From contig JBGTSJ010000014.1 in the NCBI GenBank assembly GCA_041940305.1, positions 124,001 to 188,000 on the forward strand: DNA of 64,000 bases, in the 5' to 3' direction. This document shows positions 17,254-27,350 of this stretch, one piece after another (the first letter of the stretch is position 1; every line of letters starts with the position of its first letter). The notes under the pieces are model-generated. The model ran no database searches. It saw only the letters and a list, made by a program, of their open reading frames with translations, and was not told the origin of the DNA. The position numbers and the translations under genes are program-made. This stretch comes from JBGTSJ01 sp041940305. Its GTDB lineage: Bacteria > Planctomycetota > Planctomycetia > Planctomycetales > Planctomycetaceae.

Positions 17254-19800
17254 ATGACCCGCTCCTTCCAGCGTCGTCTCTTCTCTTTTGTTACAGCCTC
17301 CGGCTTTGGATTGGGCCTGGCTTCCCTGGCGACTGCTCAGGATGCACCGGTTCTTCCGCCGCCGGCTCCCGACAACGCCCCCGCCGCCGCAACCCCGGCC
17401 GTCGAAGGGAACGACGAGTTCGAAACCCTCACCCGCGGCCCCGTCCACGAGGCGTTCGCCGAGCAATACAACGCCGACCCCGTCGAAGGACTGATCGTCC
17501 CCAAGGCGCCGCCGGAAGCCATCGACGAGCTCCCTCCCGACCAGATGCCGGAAGGGAACAACGTCGAGTGGGTGCCCGGCTATTGGGGCTGGGATGACGA
17601 GCGGGAAGACTACATCTGGATCAGCGGCCTGTGGCGCGACATTCCGCCCGGACAGCGGTGGGTGCCCGGCTACTGGACCGAAGCGCCGAATGGCTACCAG
17701 TGGGTCTCCGGGTTCTGGACCGGTCAGGACACCGCCGAACTGAACTACATTCCGCAGCAGCCGCCGGCGACGCTCGAGCAGGGACCGAACATCGAGTCTC
17801 CGGGAGATGATCAGTTCTGGGTCCCCGGCTCGTGGCAATACGTGGATGACAACTATCGCTGGCGACCGGGATACTACGCTCCCGTCTATGACGAGTGGGT
17901 GTGGGTGCCGGATCGCTTCGTGTGGTCGCCGTACGGGTACGTGTTCTGCCCCGGGTACTGGGACTACCGACTCCCGTCCCGCGGCGTGATGTTCGCGCCG
18001 GTCTACTTCCATCACGCCCACTGGTGGCACCATCACCATCGGCCGTTCACACCAGGGCTGGTGCTTGACGTCGGTCCGCTCACGCTGCACTGGTTCGTCC
18101 GGCCCAGCTACTGCCACTATTACTTTGGTGACTACTACGCAGCCAACTATTACAGCAACTGGGGCGTGCAACCGTGGTATTCCTGCCACTTCGGCTTCGG
18201 CGGGTTCGGCGGGTTCCGCCATCGCCGCCACTGCCATTACGACCCGCTGCTGGTGTTTTACAGCGGCTATCACCGGCGGCATCATCGCATCGACTACCGT
18301 GACCGGCTGCACCGCTGGCACAAGCACTACCATGACCACGAGGACTTCCGTCCCCGCCGTACGGCCCGCGACCAGGACGCGTTCATCGCGGCCCATGAGC
18401 ACGGCGATGAGCGGCAGCGCGAGGTCGTCAAGAACGTCCGCCTGAGCCGCAAGCTGGACGAATACGCGGCCCAGCCGGCCGACCGCGATCAGCACTTCGT
18501 GAAGCTCGACGAAACCGAACGGGATCGCCGCGGGAAGGAATCGAAGAAGATCCGCGACGTGGCGGAGGTCCGCCGCGAGGTGGAAGTCGGCGACGCCGTC
18601 GTCGGCGTCGATCGTACCAACCGCAACGGGCGGAATGACCGCGGCGACGATGCGCTCGGCGAGAACGCGCAGAACCGCGACCGCAACAACGGCCGCGATC
18701 GCGGCGACCGCTCCGGAACGACCGGCGAAGTCGCGGATGTGACGATTCCCAGCGTGACCGGCGACAATTCCGCCGCGAACAGCGATAAGAACTCAAACAA
18801 GCAGTCCCGGAAGCTCCGGCTGCCGGAAGTGGAAAAGAAGGCCGACCGCACCCGGGAGTCGCGCGACGTCGTCGGAGCGCCGCAGCAGCCTCCCGGACAG
18901 AGCGGCAACGACGCATTTCCCGGCGTGACCGATCGGACGCGCGACACCCGTCGCACGGACCGGAACAACAATTCCAATCGCAACTCCAACAACAATCCCA
19001 ACATCGACACTGGTACCCCCGGCACGACGTTCCCGGACAGCGTCACTGGCGATTCGCGCAACCGCTCTAGCCGCAATGACAACAGTGGGAACAGCGGGAA
19101 CAACTCGGATCGCAACCGCCAGCCGCGCAGCACACGGGACCAGAGCGGCAACAATTCCGGTCCGACCGTGGTTCCGAGCCCGACGCAGCCCGGCTCAGCG
19201 ATTCCGGACAGCGGCAATTCCTCCAACCGGAACCGCAACACCCGGCAGCAGCAACGGGACGCTAACTCAGGGTCCAACCTGCAGTCCGTTCCGCGAAATA
19301 ACCAGGTCCCGCGAAACAATCAGTCCCCCAATAACTCGGGCAACCGCAACAACAACCGTTCGAACCGGTCGGGGAACAATCCGTCGGGCGCGTTCCAGTC
19401 GATTCCCAACAATTCGACGCCGAGCGGCGACTCGCGCTCGCGGAGCAACAGCAACCGTTCCAGCAACAGCAACCGTTCCAATTCGGGGAGCTTCAACTTC
19501 AATTCCGGCTCGAGCAACTCGAACCGGTCCAACTCGGGCTCCTTCGACTCCGGCCGATCGAACCGATCGTCGAACTCCGGCTCGTTCAATTCGGGTTCAC
19601 GCTCGAACCGCTCCTCGAACTCCGGCTCCTTCAATTCGGGTTCACGCTCGAACCGCTCCTCCAACTCCGGATCATTCAACTCGGGATCGCGCTCCAACCG
19701 CTCGTCGAATTCCGGGTCGTTTAACTCCGGATCGAGGTCGAACAAGTCTTCGAACTCGGGATCCCGCTCCGGCGGCAGCAACCGCAAGAAGAACAAATGA
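17254..19800 (+). CDS. YXWXXGXW-repeat exported protein with low-complexity Asn/Ser/Arg tail
   Basis: This 848-residue protein has a signal peptide (residues 1-28, ending LATAQDAP). Residues about 105-240 hold at least seven WVPGYW-type repeats (for example VEWVPGYWGWDDE, QRWVPGYWTEAPNG, QFWVPGSWQYVDD, YRWRPGYYAPVYDE), matching the YXWXXGXW family common in planctomycetes. Residues 240-380 are Tyr/His/Trp-rich. The second half is charged and then almost purely Asn, Ser, Arg and Gly, ending in perfect 15-residue tandem repeats. It is likely a cell-envelope structural or adhesive protein. No catalytic site is visible. It lies divergent to the cytochrome gene. Confidence 0.88.
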   Translation: MTRSFQRRLFSFVTASGFGLGLASLATAQDAPVLPPPAPDNAPAAATPAVEGNDEFETLTRGPVHEAFAEQYNADPVEGLIVPKAPPEAIDELPPDQMPEGNNVEWVPGYWGWDDEREDYIWISGLWRDIPPGQRWVPGYWTEAPNGYQWVSGFWTGQDTAELNYIPQQPPATLEQGPNIESPGDDQFWVPGSWQYVDDNYRWRPGYYAPVYDEWVWVPDRFVWSPYGYVFCPGYWDYRLPSRGVMFAPVYFHHAHWWHHHHRPFTPGLVLDVGPLTLHWFVRPSYCHYYFGDYYAANYYSNWGVQPWYSCHFGFGGFGGFRHRRHCHYDPLLVFYSGYHRRHHRIDYRDRLHRWHKHYHDHEDFRPRRTARDQDAFIAAHEHGDERQREVVKNVRLSRKLDEYAAQPADRDQHFVKLDETERDRRGKESKKIRDVAEVRREVEVGDAVVGVDRTNRNGRNDRGDDALGENAQNRDRNNGRDRGDRSGTTGEVADVTIPSVTGDNSAANSDKNSNKQSRKLRLPEVEKKADRTRESRDVVGAPQQPPGQSGNDAFPGVTDRTRDTRRTDRNNNSNRNSNNNPNIDTGTPGTTFPDSVTGDSRNRSSRNDNSGNSGNNSDRNRQPRSTRDQSGNNSGPTVVPSPTQPGSAIPDSGNSSNRNRNTRQQQRDANSGSNLQSVPRNNQVPRNNQSPNNSGNRNNNRSNRSGNNPSGAFQSIPNNSTPSGDSRSRSNSNRSSNSNRSNSGSFNFNSGSSNSNRSNSGSFDSGRSNRSSNSGSFNSGSRSNRSSNSGSFNSGSRSNRSSNSGSFNSGSRSNRSSNSGSFNSGSRSNKSSNSGSRSGGSNRKKNK
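19570..19749 (+). repeat. 45-bp in-frame tandem repeat, four units
   Basis: Four 45-bp units (19570, 19615, 19660 and 19705) encode the 15-residue peptide SNSGSFNSGSRSNRS, with degenerate flanking units. Units 1 and 2 are nearly identical at the DNA level, while units 3 and 4 have many synonymous changes (for example tcgggt against tcggga). The peptide is therefore conserved and expansion is not all recent. It lies in the low-complexity tail of the YXWXXGXW protein. Confidence 0.9.
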
Positions 19801-19815
19801 CGGCGGCCCGCGCGC

Positions 19816-19846
19816 GAAAAACCCCGGCCTGATCCTTCAGCCGGGG
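19816..19846 (-). terminator. Rho-independent terminator of the HU gene
   Basis: Read on the minus strand, a 7-bp stem CCCCGGC/GCCGGGG with an 11-base loop is followed directly by TTTTT. It lies 24 bp downstream of the HU stop codon and 22 bp after the convergent YXWXXGXW gene, so it may stop both. Confidence 0.85.
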
Positions 19847-19869
19847 TAGTCGCGCCTCTGTCTCGCCGC

Positions 19870-20187
19870 TTAGATGCGATCCTTCAGCTTCTTCATGGCC
19901 GTCACGCGAATCGTGCGGCTGGCCGGCTTGGCCGGGGCCATCTTCATCTCGCCGGTGAACGGGTTCTTCCGCATCCCGGCCGGCTGCGCCTTCTTCTCGC
20001 GGACCTTCAGCTTCATCAGTCCGGGCACGGTGAACACGCCCGGGCCCTTCTTGCTGAGCTGACGCTCGATCACGTTGCCGAGTTCCTCGAAGACGGCTGA
20101 GACCTGCTTGCGGGTCAGCTCGGTCTTCTCGGCGATCTCGTTCAGCACCTCCGTCTTCGACATGCCCTTGGCGGCTTTCTTCGCCAT
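19870..20187 (-). CDS. HU-family DNA-binding protein
   Basis: This is a 105-residue nucleoid-associated protein starting at MAKKAAKGMSKTEVLNEIAE (ATG at 20187, with GAAAGGAG four bases upstream; the open frame continues upstream but without this ribosome site). The N-terminal helices and the DNA-binding beta arm (GVFTVPGLMKLKVREKKAQP, then MRKNPFTGEMKMAPAKPASR) are characteristic of HU/IHF. It is slightly longer than the usual 90, with a basic N-terminal extension and C-terminal VTAMKKLKDRI. It is expected to bend or coat DNA in the cytosol. It is followed by a terminator. Confidence 0.93.
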   Translation of the reverse strand: MAKKAAKGMSKTEVLNEIAEKTELTRKQVSAVFEELGNVIERQLSKKGPGVFTVPGLMKLKVREKKAQPAGMRKNPFTGEMKMAPAKPASRTIRVTAMKKLKDRI

Positions 20188-20373
20188 CGTGGCTCCTTTC
20201 CTGGGTTGTGTGCCTGTCAAACGCGGGGAAACGCCTGTGAATTGGGGCATAGTAGAACGGCGGCTTTTCCGGTTGTCAATTCCCGCCCCCCGGCCAAACC
20301 CCTAAAAAACCGCGGATTCCGGCCCATCGCCACTCCCACAGCCGCCCCGTCCCGCGACCTCACCCCAAACGCA

Positions 20374-20413
20374 AAACGGCGTGCCGCCTCCTCGCGAGAG
20401 GAAACGACACGCC
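20374..20413 (-). terminator. Terminator after the parvulin gene
   Basis: On the minus strand the sequence folds as GGCGTG ... CACGCC with an inner CCTC/GAGG pairing around a CGCG loop, followed by GTTTTGC. It lies 41 bp downstream of the parvulin stop codon. Stem and T-run are short, so confidence is moderate. Confidence 0.6.
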
Positions 20414-20453
20414 TGGCATGTGCTGACCCGCACGCGCTGAACCCGTCCTGCCG

Positions 20454-21581
20454 TCAACGGCCCGCCGGCTGCGTCCCCGTCGCGGTGCGAACCGTCGGCG
20501 CGGCGGTTTGCGTGGCGCCGGTCTGCTTCACGACGCCGGCCGTAGCGCCCGCCGTGCTTTCGCCGGTCAGGAAGTTGTGCACCTGGGCCTTCTGCTTGAT
20601 CTCCTCGAAGATCGCGGCCACGGCGAGCTGCGTCTTCTCTTCGATCAGCTGCGCTGTCAGCTCCGCACGCACCTGCTCGATGTCGGTGACGACCGGCTCC
20701 GTCCGCTTCTCACACTTCAGGATTACAAAGCGGTTCTCACCCAGCTGCATGACGGGCGACACCTGGCCCGGCTGCATTTTGAACGCCTGGATCTCGACGT
20801 TCTCCTGCGGAGTGCCCTCAGGGGCGCCGTAACGGCGGATCGGCGGCACCGCACCGCCGAGCGCCCGGCTGTTCGGATCGGCCGAATGCTGCTGCGCGAG
20901 CGTGGCGAAGCTTTCCGGATCCCCGTTCGCCTGCTCCCAGACCTGCGTCGCGTGCCGCAGATTGCCGTCGATCACGATCATCCGCGCCTCAACGCGCGGG
21001 CCGAAGTCCCGGATGAAGGCCTTCTGCAACTCGGCGTCAGTCACCTGCGCGTCTTCTCCTGCAAGCTTCTTCAGCGCCAGCATCGGCCAGATGACGTCCC
21101 GGTGATACTGCGTCTTGGTGATGCCGCGCTCGGACTCCAGCATCTGGTACCAGGTCGCCGTCGGCAGGTTGAACTTCTTGGCGATCGTGTGCACTTCCTG
21201 CTGGATCTCGGCGTCGGTCACGCCGACTCCCTTCTCCTGGCAGGCCTGATGGATAATCGCCCGGTTGATGATGTTCTCCAGCACTTCCTGAGCGTGCCGG
21301 TCGTAGCATTCTTTGGCGACGATGGCGTAGGTAATCGGCTGGTTGTTGACGCGGGCCACCACGCTGTCGGTCTGGTTGGTCGCCGTCGCGTTGACGGTCG
21401 CCGTCCCGGACTGCGCGTCACCTACCGGCGCCGGTTCGCGGGTCTGCGATGCGGCAGGCTCGGCCTGGAAGATCTGAAACGCCACGCCGGCGATCAGGAC
21501 CGCCGCGCCCGTTCCGGCGAGCAGGGGAAAGAGTTTCTTGCGGGGGGCAGAGGGAGGGTTCGAGTGCGTCCGTTCACTCAT
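20454..21581 (-). CDS. Peptidyl-prolyl cis-trans isomerase (parvulin/PpiC type), membrane-anchored
   Basis: This 375-residue protein starts at MSERTHSNPPSAPRKK (ATG at 21581). A single hydrophobic segment (about residues 17-37, LFPLLAGTGAAVLIAGVAFQ) anchors it with the rest outside. A SurA-N-like helical region follows (NQPITYAIVAKECYDR to LKKLAGEDAQVTDAELQKAF). The parvulin domain is in residues about 190-310 (ARMIVIDGNLRHATQVWEQA, then FATLAQQHSADPNSRALGG and QPGQVSPVMQLGENRFVILK). The C-terminus is Thr/Gly-rich and probably disordered. It is likely a periplasmic chaperone-type foldase for exported proteins. Confidence 0.9.
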   Translation of the reverse strand: MSERTHSNPPSAPRKKLFPLLAGTGAAVLIAGVAFQIFQAEPAASQTREPAPVGDAQSGTATVNATATNQTDSVVARVNNQPITYAIVAKECYDRHAQEVLENIINRAIIHQACQEKGVGVTDAEIQQEVHTIAKKFNLPTATWYQMLESERGITKTQYHRDVIWPMLALKKLAGEDAQVTDAELQKAFIRDFGPRVEARMIVIDGNLRHATQVWEQANGDPESFATLAQQHSADPNSRALGGAVPPIRRYGAPEGTPQENVEIQAFKMQPGQVSPVMQLGENRFVILKCEKRTEPVVTDIEQVRAELTAQLIEEKTQLAVAAIFEEIKQKAQVHNFLTGESTAGATAGVVKQTGATQTAAPTVRTATGTQPAGR

Positions 21582-21826
21582 GGGAAGCGGGCTCCGATCT
21601 TTGACAGGACTCGGCGGCACGGCGGCCCACGTCCATCATGGACCATGCCTTCCCGGCCGCATCGAACAGGGGTCGCCGAGGGTCCGGCGACAAAGACAGG
21701 CAGTATCCCCGTTCGCAGGGGGGCGGACTTATAAGTCGCCCCCCCCTCGGCCGTCAACACGGGATTCTTGAGCCATTCTCGAGTGTCGCGGAGGATTCCG
21801 GAGAGCTGGATCTGGCTGGAGGGGGA

Positions 21827-22045
21827 ACCACGGAATACACGGAAGACACGGAAAGTTGAATTACGCTCGGAACCTCGATCCTGTCAGATGTCTCGATCAG
21901 AGAGCGAATACTCTCCGGACTACCTTGGGAGTGCATTGCGAGTTAGTTCTGTTGCCAGACGTGTCTCACCTTGAATCCCGCCATAGACCGCAGGCTTCGC
22001 AGTCTGTCGACGTCAATTTTCCGCGTCTTCCGTGTATTCCGTGGT
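21827..22045. repeat. Periodic inverted repeat CCACGGAATACACGGAA, copy 3
   Basis: The left arm (21827-21855) is CCACGGAATACACGGAAG then ACACGGAAAG, an exact 9-base period. The right arm (22018-22045) is its reverse complement with one mismatch (TTTCCGCGTCTTCC then GTGTATTCCGTGGT). About 160 bp of apparently non-coding DNA lies between them. The whole lies in the 588-bp gap 21582-22169 upstream of the aminotransferase gene, where I see no convincing gene. The two arms can pair to give a long stem. Confidence 0.85.
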
Positions 22046-22169
22046 TACAAGTTCCAACCAGGCGGAGCGCGGCATGAACCTTTCACCTCGCGTCGATGTC
22101 GTGCCCCTTCTAAAATGACGGCATCGACCGGCCCAGTTTCTGCCGGTCCCACCCTGTGACGCCACTCCC

Positions 22170-23405
<1,236 letters not shown>

Positions 23406-23438
23406 CTCAGGAACCCGGCGACGCCGAAGAGACCGATG

Positions 23439-23511
23439 CAAAGTCGCCAAGGCGCCGAGAAACGCAAAGAGTTAATGAACCCCTTCCCATTCCTTCGCGG
23501 GCCTTTGCGTC
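23439..23511. repeat. Periodic inverted repeat, copy 4
   Basis: The left arm reads AAGTCGCCAAGGCGCCGAG then AAACGCAAAG with 8-9 base spacing. The right arm (23492-23511, CCTTCGCGGGCCTTTGCGTC) is an imperfect inverted copy. It lies immediately downstream of the aminotransferase, in the 434-bp gap 23406-23839 where I call no gene. Confidence 0.55.
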
Positions 23512-23593
23512 AAAACCCACCTGCACCGCTGAATCGAAAAGCCGCTCAACGTCTCACCCCGGACCTGCTGGATTGAACTTCAAGCTGCACTCG

Positions 23594-23616
23594 CACTGCT
23601 GGGCGAGCCAGCAGTG
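23594..23616. repeat. Perfect 9-bp stem hairpin CACTGCTGG
   Basis: CACTGCTGG and CCAGCAGTG flank GCGAG, a perfect 9-bp stem with a 5-base loop, followed by GCACCCGG. It lies in the same gap as copy 4. The sequence (CACTGCTGG...CCAGCAGTGGCAC) looks like a dispersed genomic repeat, but that is inference from a single copy in this window. Confidence 0.6.
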
Positions 23617-23839
23617 GCACCCGGCCGTGCCGACGCAGAACGGGTATTGGGCGCTTCCCGGAGCGTTCGCGATCCAATCCGCGCCCGCACGGGCGACACG
23701 CCCTTGGCACACTGAAGGCTGCCGACCGTTCCATCCCGCCCCGTTTGGTGCCTTGCCACTTCGCGAATGAATTAGCGGCTGAACGTGGTCCCACCAATCC
23801 GTAGATCGGTCAGCGAACGACGTGCCGAAGACAGGTCGT

Positions 23840-24955
23840 TCAGAATCCCACACGATCCCGCCGATTGAGGTGGACCACGGCGGAGCCGGGCACCTCGTTA
23901 CTGAGCAGCCAAAGACCAGATTGATCGACATTATTACCGTAGTCGCCGTCGGTCAGGCGGCCGGGTCGAAACATCGAGTTCGGGGAGGAATCTCCCGACG
24001 CCGCAGCACCTCGCGCGTAATTTCGGTCCCCATGATAAACCTCCAATTCGGCCAGTCCGCCGCCGTTATCGATCCACGCCAGCACCTCGACTCGAACTTC
24101 ATCCACTTTCGTGCGTGATGGAAGTCGGATCGTCGTCGGAGCTGAAGTGTTCTTGGCCCAATTGGGAGCAAAACGTCGTTGAAACACTGGTTTGCCATCG
24201 CTCATCAAAACCAGATTCAGCTGCCGCGTGCCGCGGTCGTTGCCGATGCCGTTGGTTGTGTTGAAGATGATGATCTTGGTGGGAAAGAACTCCGTTTTGT
24301 CGAGTCGCGCGTGGATTAGTTGCTGTTGCGATTCCTCCTCCACTTGGTCCAACGCGGCCAGATACCAGTGCCGCGCCCGCAAGTGCAACTGCTCCTTCTC
24401 CTGACCGTCTCTACTCTCGCCAGCAACTTTGATCCAGGCGTCGCCGGCCGCAACTTGCTCGTTGACTCCTTCGGGCATCGCGATGTCAACTTCGGCCGCC
24501 GCGCGCAGAGAACCGGGCTCACCCCTGGCGAGCAGCGTCGCGCCGTGATTCCAATCCGCCTTGTAGAAGCAGTAGAAACTCCCGACCTTCGTGTTTGCTG
24601 CCGGGTCGTCCGGTGACTGATCGAGCGTTTGCCGCGCATTCTTCAGCGATTTGAATTCTCGCTCCAGGACCCGCAGCCGCTTCTGAAGTTCCTGAACGTC
24701 GGCCAGAAGTTCCTGATCCTTCGCCGCTCTGGCCGCCACGAGGGCCCTTCGCAGAATGTCCGAGGCCTCGTCGTAATCGTCCTTTGCGACCGCCTCCTTG
24801 CCCTGAGTGAGCAGCTCTGATGCCGAATCGACCGCGAGCGACACGGCCTGACCTGCGCCGATGAGGGCTGCACCCAGCACCGGCACGCTCACAAACCAAC
24901 GTCGTGCCGTTGCAAACTGGTGGAGTGAGACTTGAGAAATGCTGAAACTCGGCAT
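23840..24955 (-). CDS. Exported hypothetical protein, helical N-terminal half
   Basis: This 371-residue protein has a hydrophobic segment at residues about 22-43 (VSVPVLGAALIGAGQAVSLA) acting as signal or anchor. Residues 45-110 form Ala/Leu/Glu-rich repeats (ASDILRRALVAARAAKDQEL, then EREFKSLKNARQTL) typical of TPR-like or coiled helices. The later half includes FFPTKIIIFNTTNGIGNDRG and a C-terminal region around GRLTDGDYGNNVDQSGLWLL that resembles a discoidin-like (carbohydrate-binding) strand pattern. I cannot name it. It lies alone between the two copies of the aminotransferase 3' end, with lower GC than its neighbours, and may have arrived together with the DNA flanked by those copies. 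Confidence 0.7.
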   Translation of the reverse strand: MPSFSISQVSLHQFATARRWFVSVPVLGAALIGAGQAVSLAVDSASELLTQGKEAVAKDDYDEASDILRRALVAARAAKDQELLADVQELQKRLRVLEREFKSLKNARQTLDQSPDDPAANTKVGSFYCFYKADWNHGATLLARGEPGSLRAAAEVDIAMPEGVNEQVAAGDAWIKVAGESRDGQEKEQLHLRARHWYLAALDQVEEESQQQLIHARLDKTEFFPTKIIIFNTTNGIGNDRGTRQLNLVLMSDGKPVFQRRFAPNWAKNTSAPTTIRLPSRTKVDEVRVEVLAWIDNGGGLAELEVYHGDRNYARGAAASGDSSPNSMFRPGRLTDGDYGNNVDQSGLWLLSNEVPGSAVVHLNRRDRVGF

Positions 24956-25037
24956 TGCGACACCGCTTCGTCGATTATGCCCCGTCTATTCCTGTCTCAT
25001 TGTGCGGAGGCGAACGTGATGCCGTCAACACAGTGAC

Positions 25038-25133
25038 GTAGATGGGGATAAAAATCCGCGGCTCCTTCAGGGGGATGTGCTCATTCGCAACATCACTCTC
25101 CCTGACGCGCCGCGGATTCTCATCCCCATCTAC
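25038..25133. mobile_element. 96-bp palindromic MITE-like element
   Basis: The outer arms GTAGATGGGGATAAAAATCC then GCGGC (25038-25062) and GCCGCGGATTCTCATCCCCA then TCTAC (25109-25133) match as a 25-bp inverted repeat with two mismatches. The interior also pairs (TCAGGG...GATGT with ACATC...CCCTGA). The whole 96 bp can fold as one long hairpin. It carries no transposase. The right end directly abuts the duplicated aminotransferase 3' segment. Classification as MITE or REP-like is inference. Confidence 0.65.
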
Positions 25134-25136
25134 TTG

Positions 25137-25299
25137 GCTCCTGGAAGAGGCGGGCGTCGCCGTCAGCCCCGGCCGCGGGTTCGGCGAAGACGGAGAAGGC
25201 TACCTGCGGCTCGCCATCGTCGAGAACAGCAAGCGTCTCCGCCAAGCCGTCCGCGAAATCGGCCGCTGCACACGGATCGAGGCGGCGAAGGCGTCGTGA
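25137..25299 (+). pseudogene. Partial second copy of the aminotransferase 3' end
   Basis: These 163 bp correspond to 23243-23405, covering the last 53 codons and the stop. The encoded peptide is identical (LEEAGVAVSPGRGF ... RIEAAKAS) although 13 third-codon positions differ. There is no catalytic core, so this is a fragment rather than a gene. An open frame from 25042 runs through the palindromic element into it, but this is unlikely to be a real protein. Confidence 0.85.
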
Positions 25300-25367
25300 T
25301 GGGCGGATTTCGCTGGTCGCTGCTTGTTGTGGTCCGACTGGTCCGCCGGCTTCCGCGCGGACAAACG

Positions 25368-27350
25368 TCAGGCCGCTTTCGAGCATGCCGTATCGGCGCA
25401 GCTCGAATCATTGAGGACCGTCAGTTGCAGCACCGGCTCTGATTCCCCGCGCAGCGGAGTGCCGGGGAGCGCGTGGCTGGCAGCGCCTCCGAAGGCGGAG
25501 CGCATCGGGATCCGGCTGGCGGGCGACTGCACGGCATGATCGATCTTGCCGCGGAGCAGCCTCCATGCCCAGCCCGCAGTCCGGCAGTAGGTGAAGAACA
25601 GCCCGCTCATGCCGAGCGCCTGGATGCCCGCGTCGATGCAGTGCGCCCGCAGCTTGAGCCAGATGCGGCGCTGTTGTTTCTGCCTCCAGGAGTAGCGCTG
25701 CACCTTTTCCGGGGACCGTGTTTCCGCGTCCGCGAACGGGACGCGCGACTTCGACCAGATCAGCGCCAGGAGCATCCGCAGGGGATTGAAGAAGTAGGTG
25801 TAGCCGGCCAGCAGGTTCAACTGCTTCACCCACGGACGGGGATGCTTGGAGGCCACCACGTAATTGCCGTCCACCATGTAGGGAGGAATCGGCTCGTCAT
25901 CGACCTTGTCGAATGCCAGCCCCGAGGTGTACGTCTCGACGTACCACTTCGAACCGGCCGACGGAGTCAGCATGAGGACCTGCGTGTACAGGGCGCCCGC
26001 CTTCCTGAGGGTCCGAAGCTGGTTGATGAGCCCGTAATTGCTCTTTCGGCTGATGAGCGGCTGAGCGTCGCAATGCATCATCATCGGGATCGGCAGAATG
26101 CCGCTGTCCCGCAGCAGCCGGAATGCTTCCAGCGTCTTGCTCTCGCTCTGCCCCTTCTTCACCAGCGTGGCGGTCAGGTCTTCGACGCCCATCCACACGG
26201 CGAACAGTCCCGCCCGCCGCACCAGGGGCAGGTGCTCCTGCAGGCGGATCGTGTCATGCACGGTGGCCTCGGTGCCCCAGCGGATCCGGCGGAGCGGTGA
26301 GTTGCCGCTGCCCGCACGGCGGGCCAGCGCCTCGCAGATGTCGAGCGTCTTGGCCGTGTCGTTGAAAAAGTTGTCGTCGGTGCCGAAGAAGAAATTGATG
26401 TTGTACGTCCGGGAGATCTGCTCCATCTCGTCGGCGATCCGCTCCCCGCTCTTCACGCGGTGAGTTCGCTGGTTGTAGGCCGGGATGGGACAGTACGAGC
26501 AGCGGAACTTGCAGCCGACGGTGAGCACGACGGACGAGACGCTCGAGTGCTTCCGGACCTGGCGGGCCGTGAGTGCGGCCGGTCCCAGGCCGGCCCCCTT
26601 GCCGGGCGGCTCCAGCAGCTGATAACCCAGCACTGGCGAAGGGAGTTCATCCAGATCGCCGAGCAGCCGTTGAATCCCGGTATCCACCAGCTCTTCGGCG
26701 ACCCCCTCCCGCCGGCTGGACAGCCCGTACACAAGGCCGGGGATCTCATCGAGCGCCCCGCAGTCGCGCGCGCGGAGAAATGTGGAGCGGATCGACTCCC
26801 CTTCCCCCCGCATGCTGAGCAGCACTTCCAGCAGGCTCAGGACGACGAACTCTTCGCCCGTGACGGCGACGTCGGCCCCCCACGGCTGCTCCGGATCGGT
26901 CCCGAACACGTGCCACGGTTCGTAGATGATCCGCGGACCGCCCGCGATGATGAGCGGTCGCCGGGCGGGATCGATGCGGCACGCGTCCTGGATCAGCCGA
27001 TCGCACTCGCTGGAGTGCAGATGCATGCTGGAAACCATGAAGATATCGGGGATGCGGCCGTCCAGCCGCATCTCGGAGGGCGCGAAGTTGCGGTTCCACT
27101 GCTGCAGCACGATCCGGGTTTTGTCGAACCCGGAATCCACCAGTGCGGAACCGATCGACCGCACTCCCGCCGGCGCCATCCGCAGGTCGGCGTAGATGAA
27201 CGGCAGGATGCGAGTGCGATGATCGAACGCGCAGGCGATCACGGTCGTCAGGTCATGGCGGGCGGCCAGGCTCCGCAGTCGGCGACGGATGTCGCTCATT
27301 TCGCCTGGACGCAGGAGAATATCGCCTTTCGCACGGCTGGGAAGTTCCAT
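25368..27350 (-). CDS. B12-binding-type radical SAM protein
   Basis: This 660-residue protein's N-terminal half (about 60-260) looks like a cobalamin-binding Rossmann-type domain (IFMVSSMHLHSSECDRLIQD, then RPLIIAGGPRIIYEPW and DVAVTGEEFVVLSLL). The radical SAM core begins at C280 with CKFRCSYC, giving the CX3CX2C iron-sulfur motif, followed by NFFFGTDDNFFND and the barrel. Such enzymes do radical chemistry on lipids, tetrapyrroles, sugars or natural products, and this one cannot be assigned. The C-terminal tail includes hydrophobic stretches (YTYFFNPLRMLLALIW). The start is chosen at 27350 because GAGAG lies upstream; MSDIRRRL at 27299 is an alternative. No biosynthetic partner is adjacent. 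Confidence 0.88.
   Translation of the reverse strand: MELPSRAKGDILLRPGEMSDIRRRLRSLAARHDLTTVIACAFDHRTRILPFIYADLRMAPAGVRSIGSALVDSGFDKTRIVLQQWNRNFAPSEMRLDGRIPDIFMVSSMHLHSSECDRLIQDACRIDPARRPLIIAGGPRIIYEPWHVFGTDPEQPWGADVAVTGEEFVVLSLLEVLLSMRGEGESIRSTFLRARDCGALDEIPGLVYGLSSRREGVAEELVDTGIQRLLGDLDELPSPVLGYQLLEPPGKGAGLGPAALTARQVRKHSSVSSVVLTVGCKFRCSYCPIPAYNQRTHRVKSGERIADEMEQISRTYNINFFFGTDDNFFNDTAKTLDICEALARRAGSGNSPLRRIRWGTEATVHDTIRLQEHLPLVRRAGLFAVWMGVEDLTATLVKKGQSESKTLEAFRLLRDSGILPIPMMMHCDAQPLISRKSNYGLINQLRTLRKAGALYTQVLMLTPSAGSKWYVETYTSGLAFDKVDDEPIPPYMVDGNYVVASKHPRPWVKQLNLLAGYTYFFNPLRMLLALIWSKSRVPFADAETRSPEKVQRYSWRQKQQRRIWLKLRAHCIDAGIQALGMSGLFFTYCRTAGWAWRLLRGKIDHAVQSPASRIPMRSAFGGAASHALPGTPLRGESEPVLQLTVLNDSSCADTACSKAA

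Noticed and set aside
16903..18495. A 530-codon open frame on the minus strand
   Set aside because: It overlaps the YXWXXGXW gene and the divergent promoter region and is Arg/Val-rich without a fold.
21856..22077. A 73-codon frame inside the periodic repeat pair
   Set aside because: It lies between the two arms and has no coding support.
25042..25299. A protein of 85 residues across the palindromic element
   Set aside because: It is an accidental reading frame through the element into the duplicated gene end.
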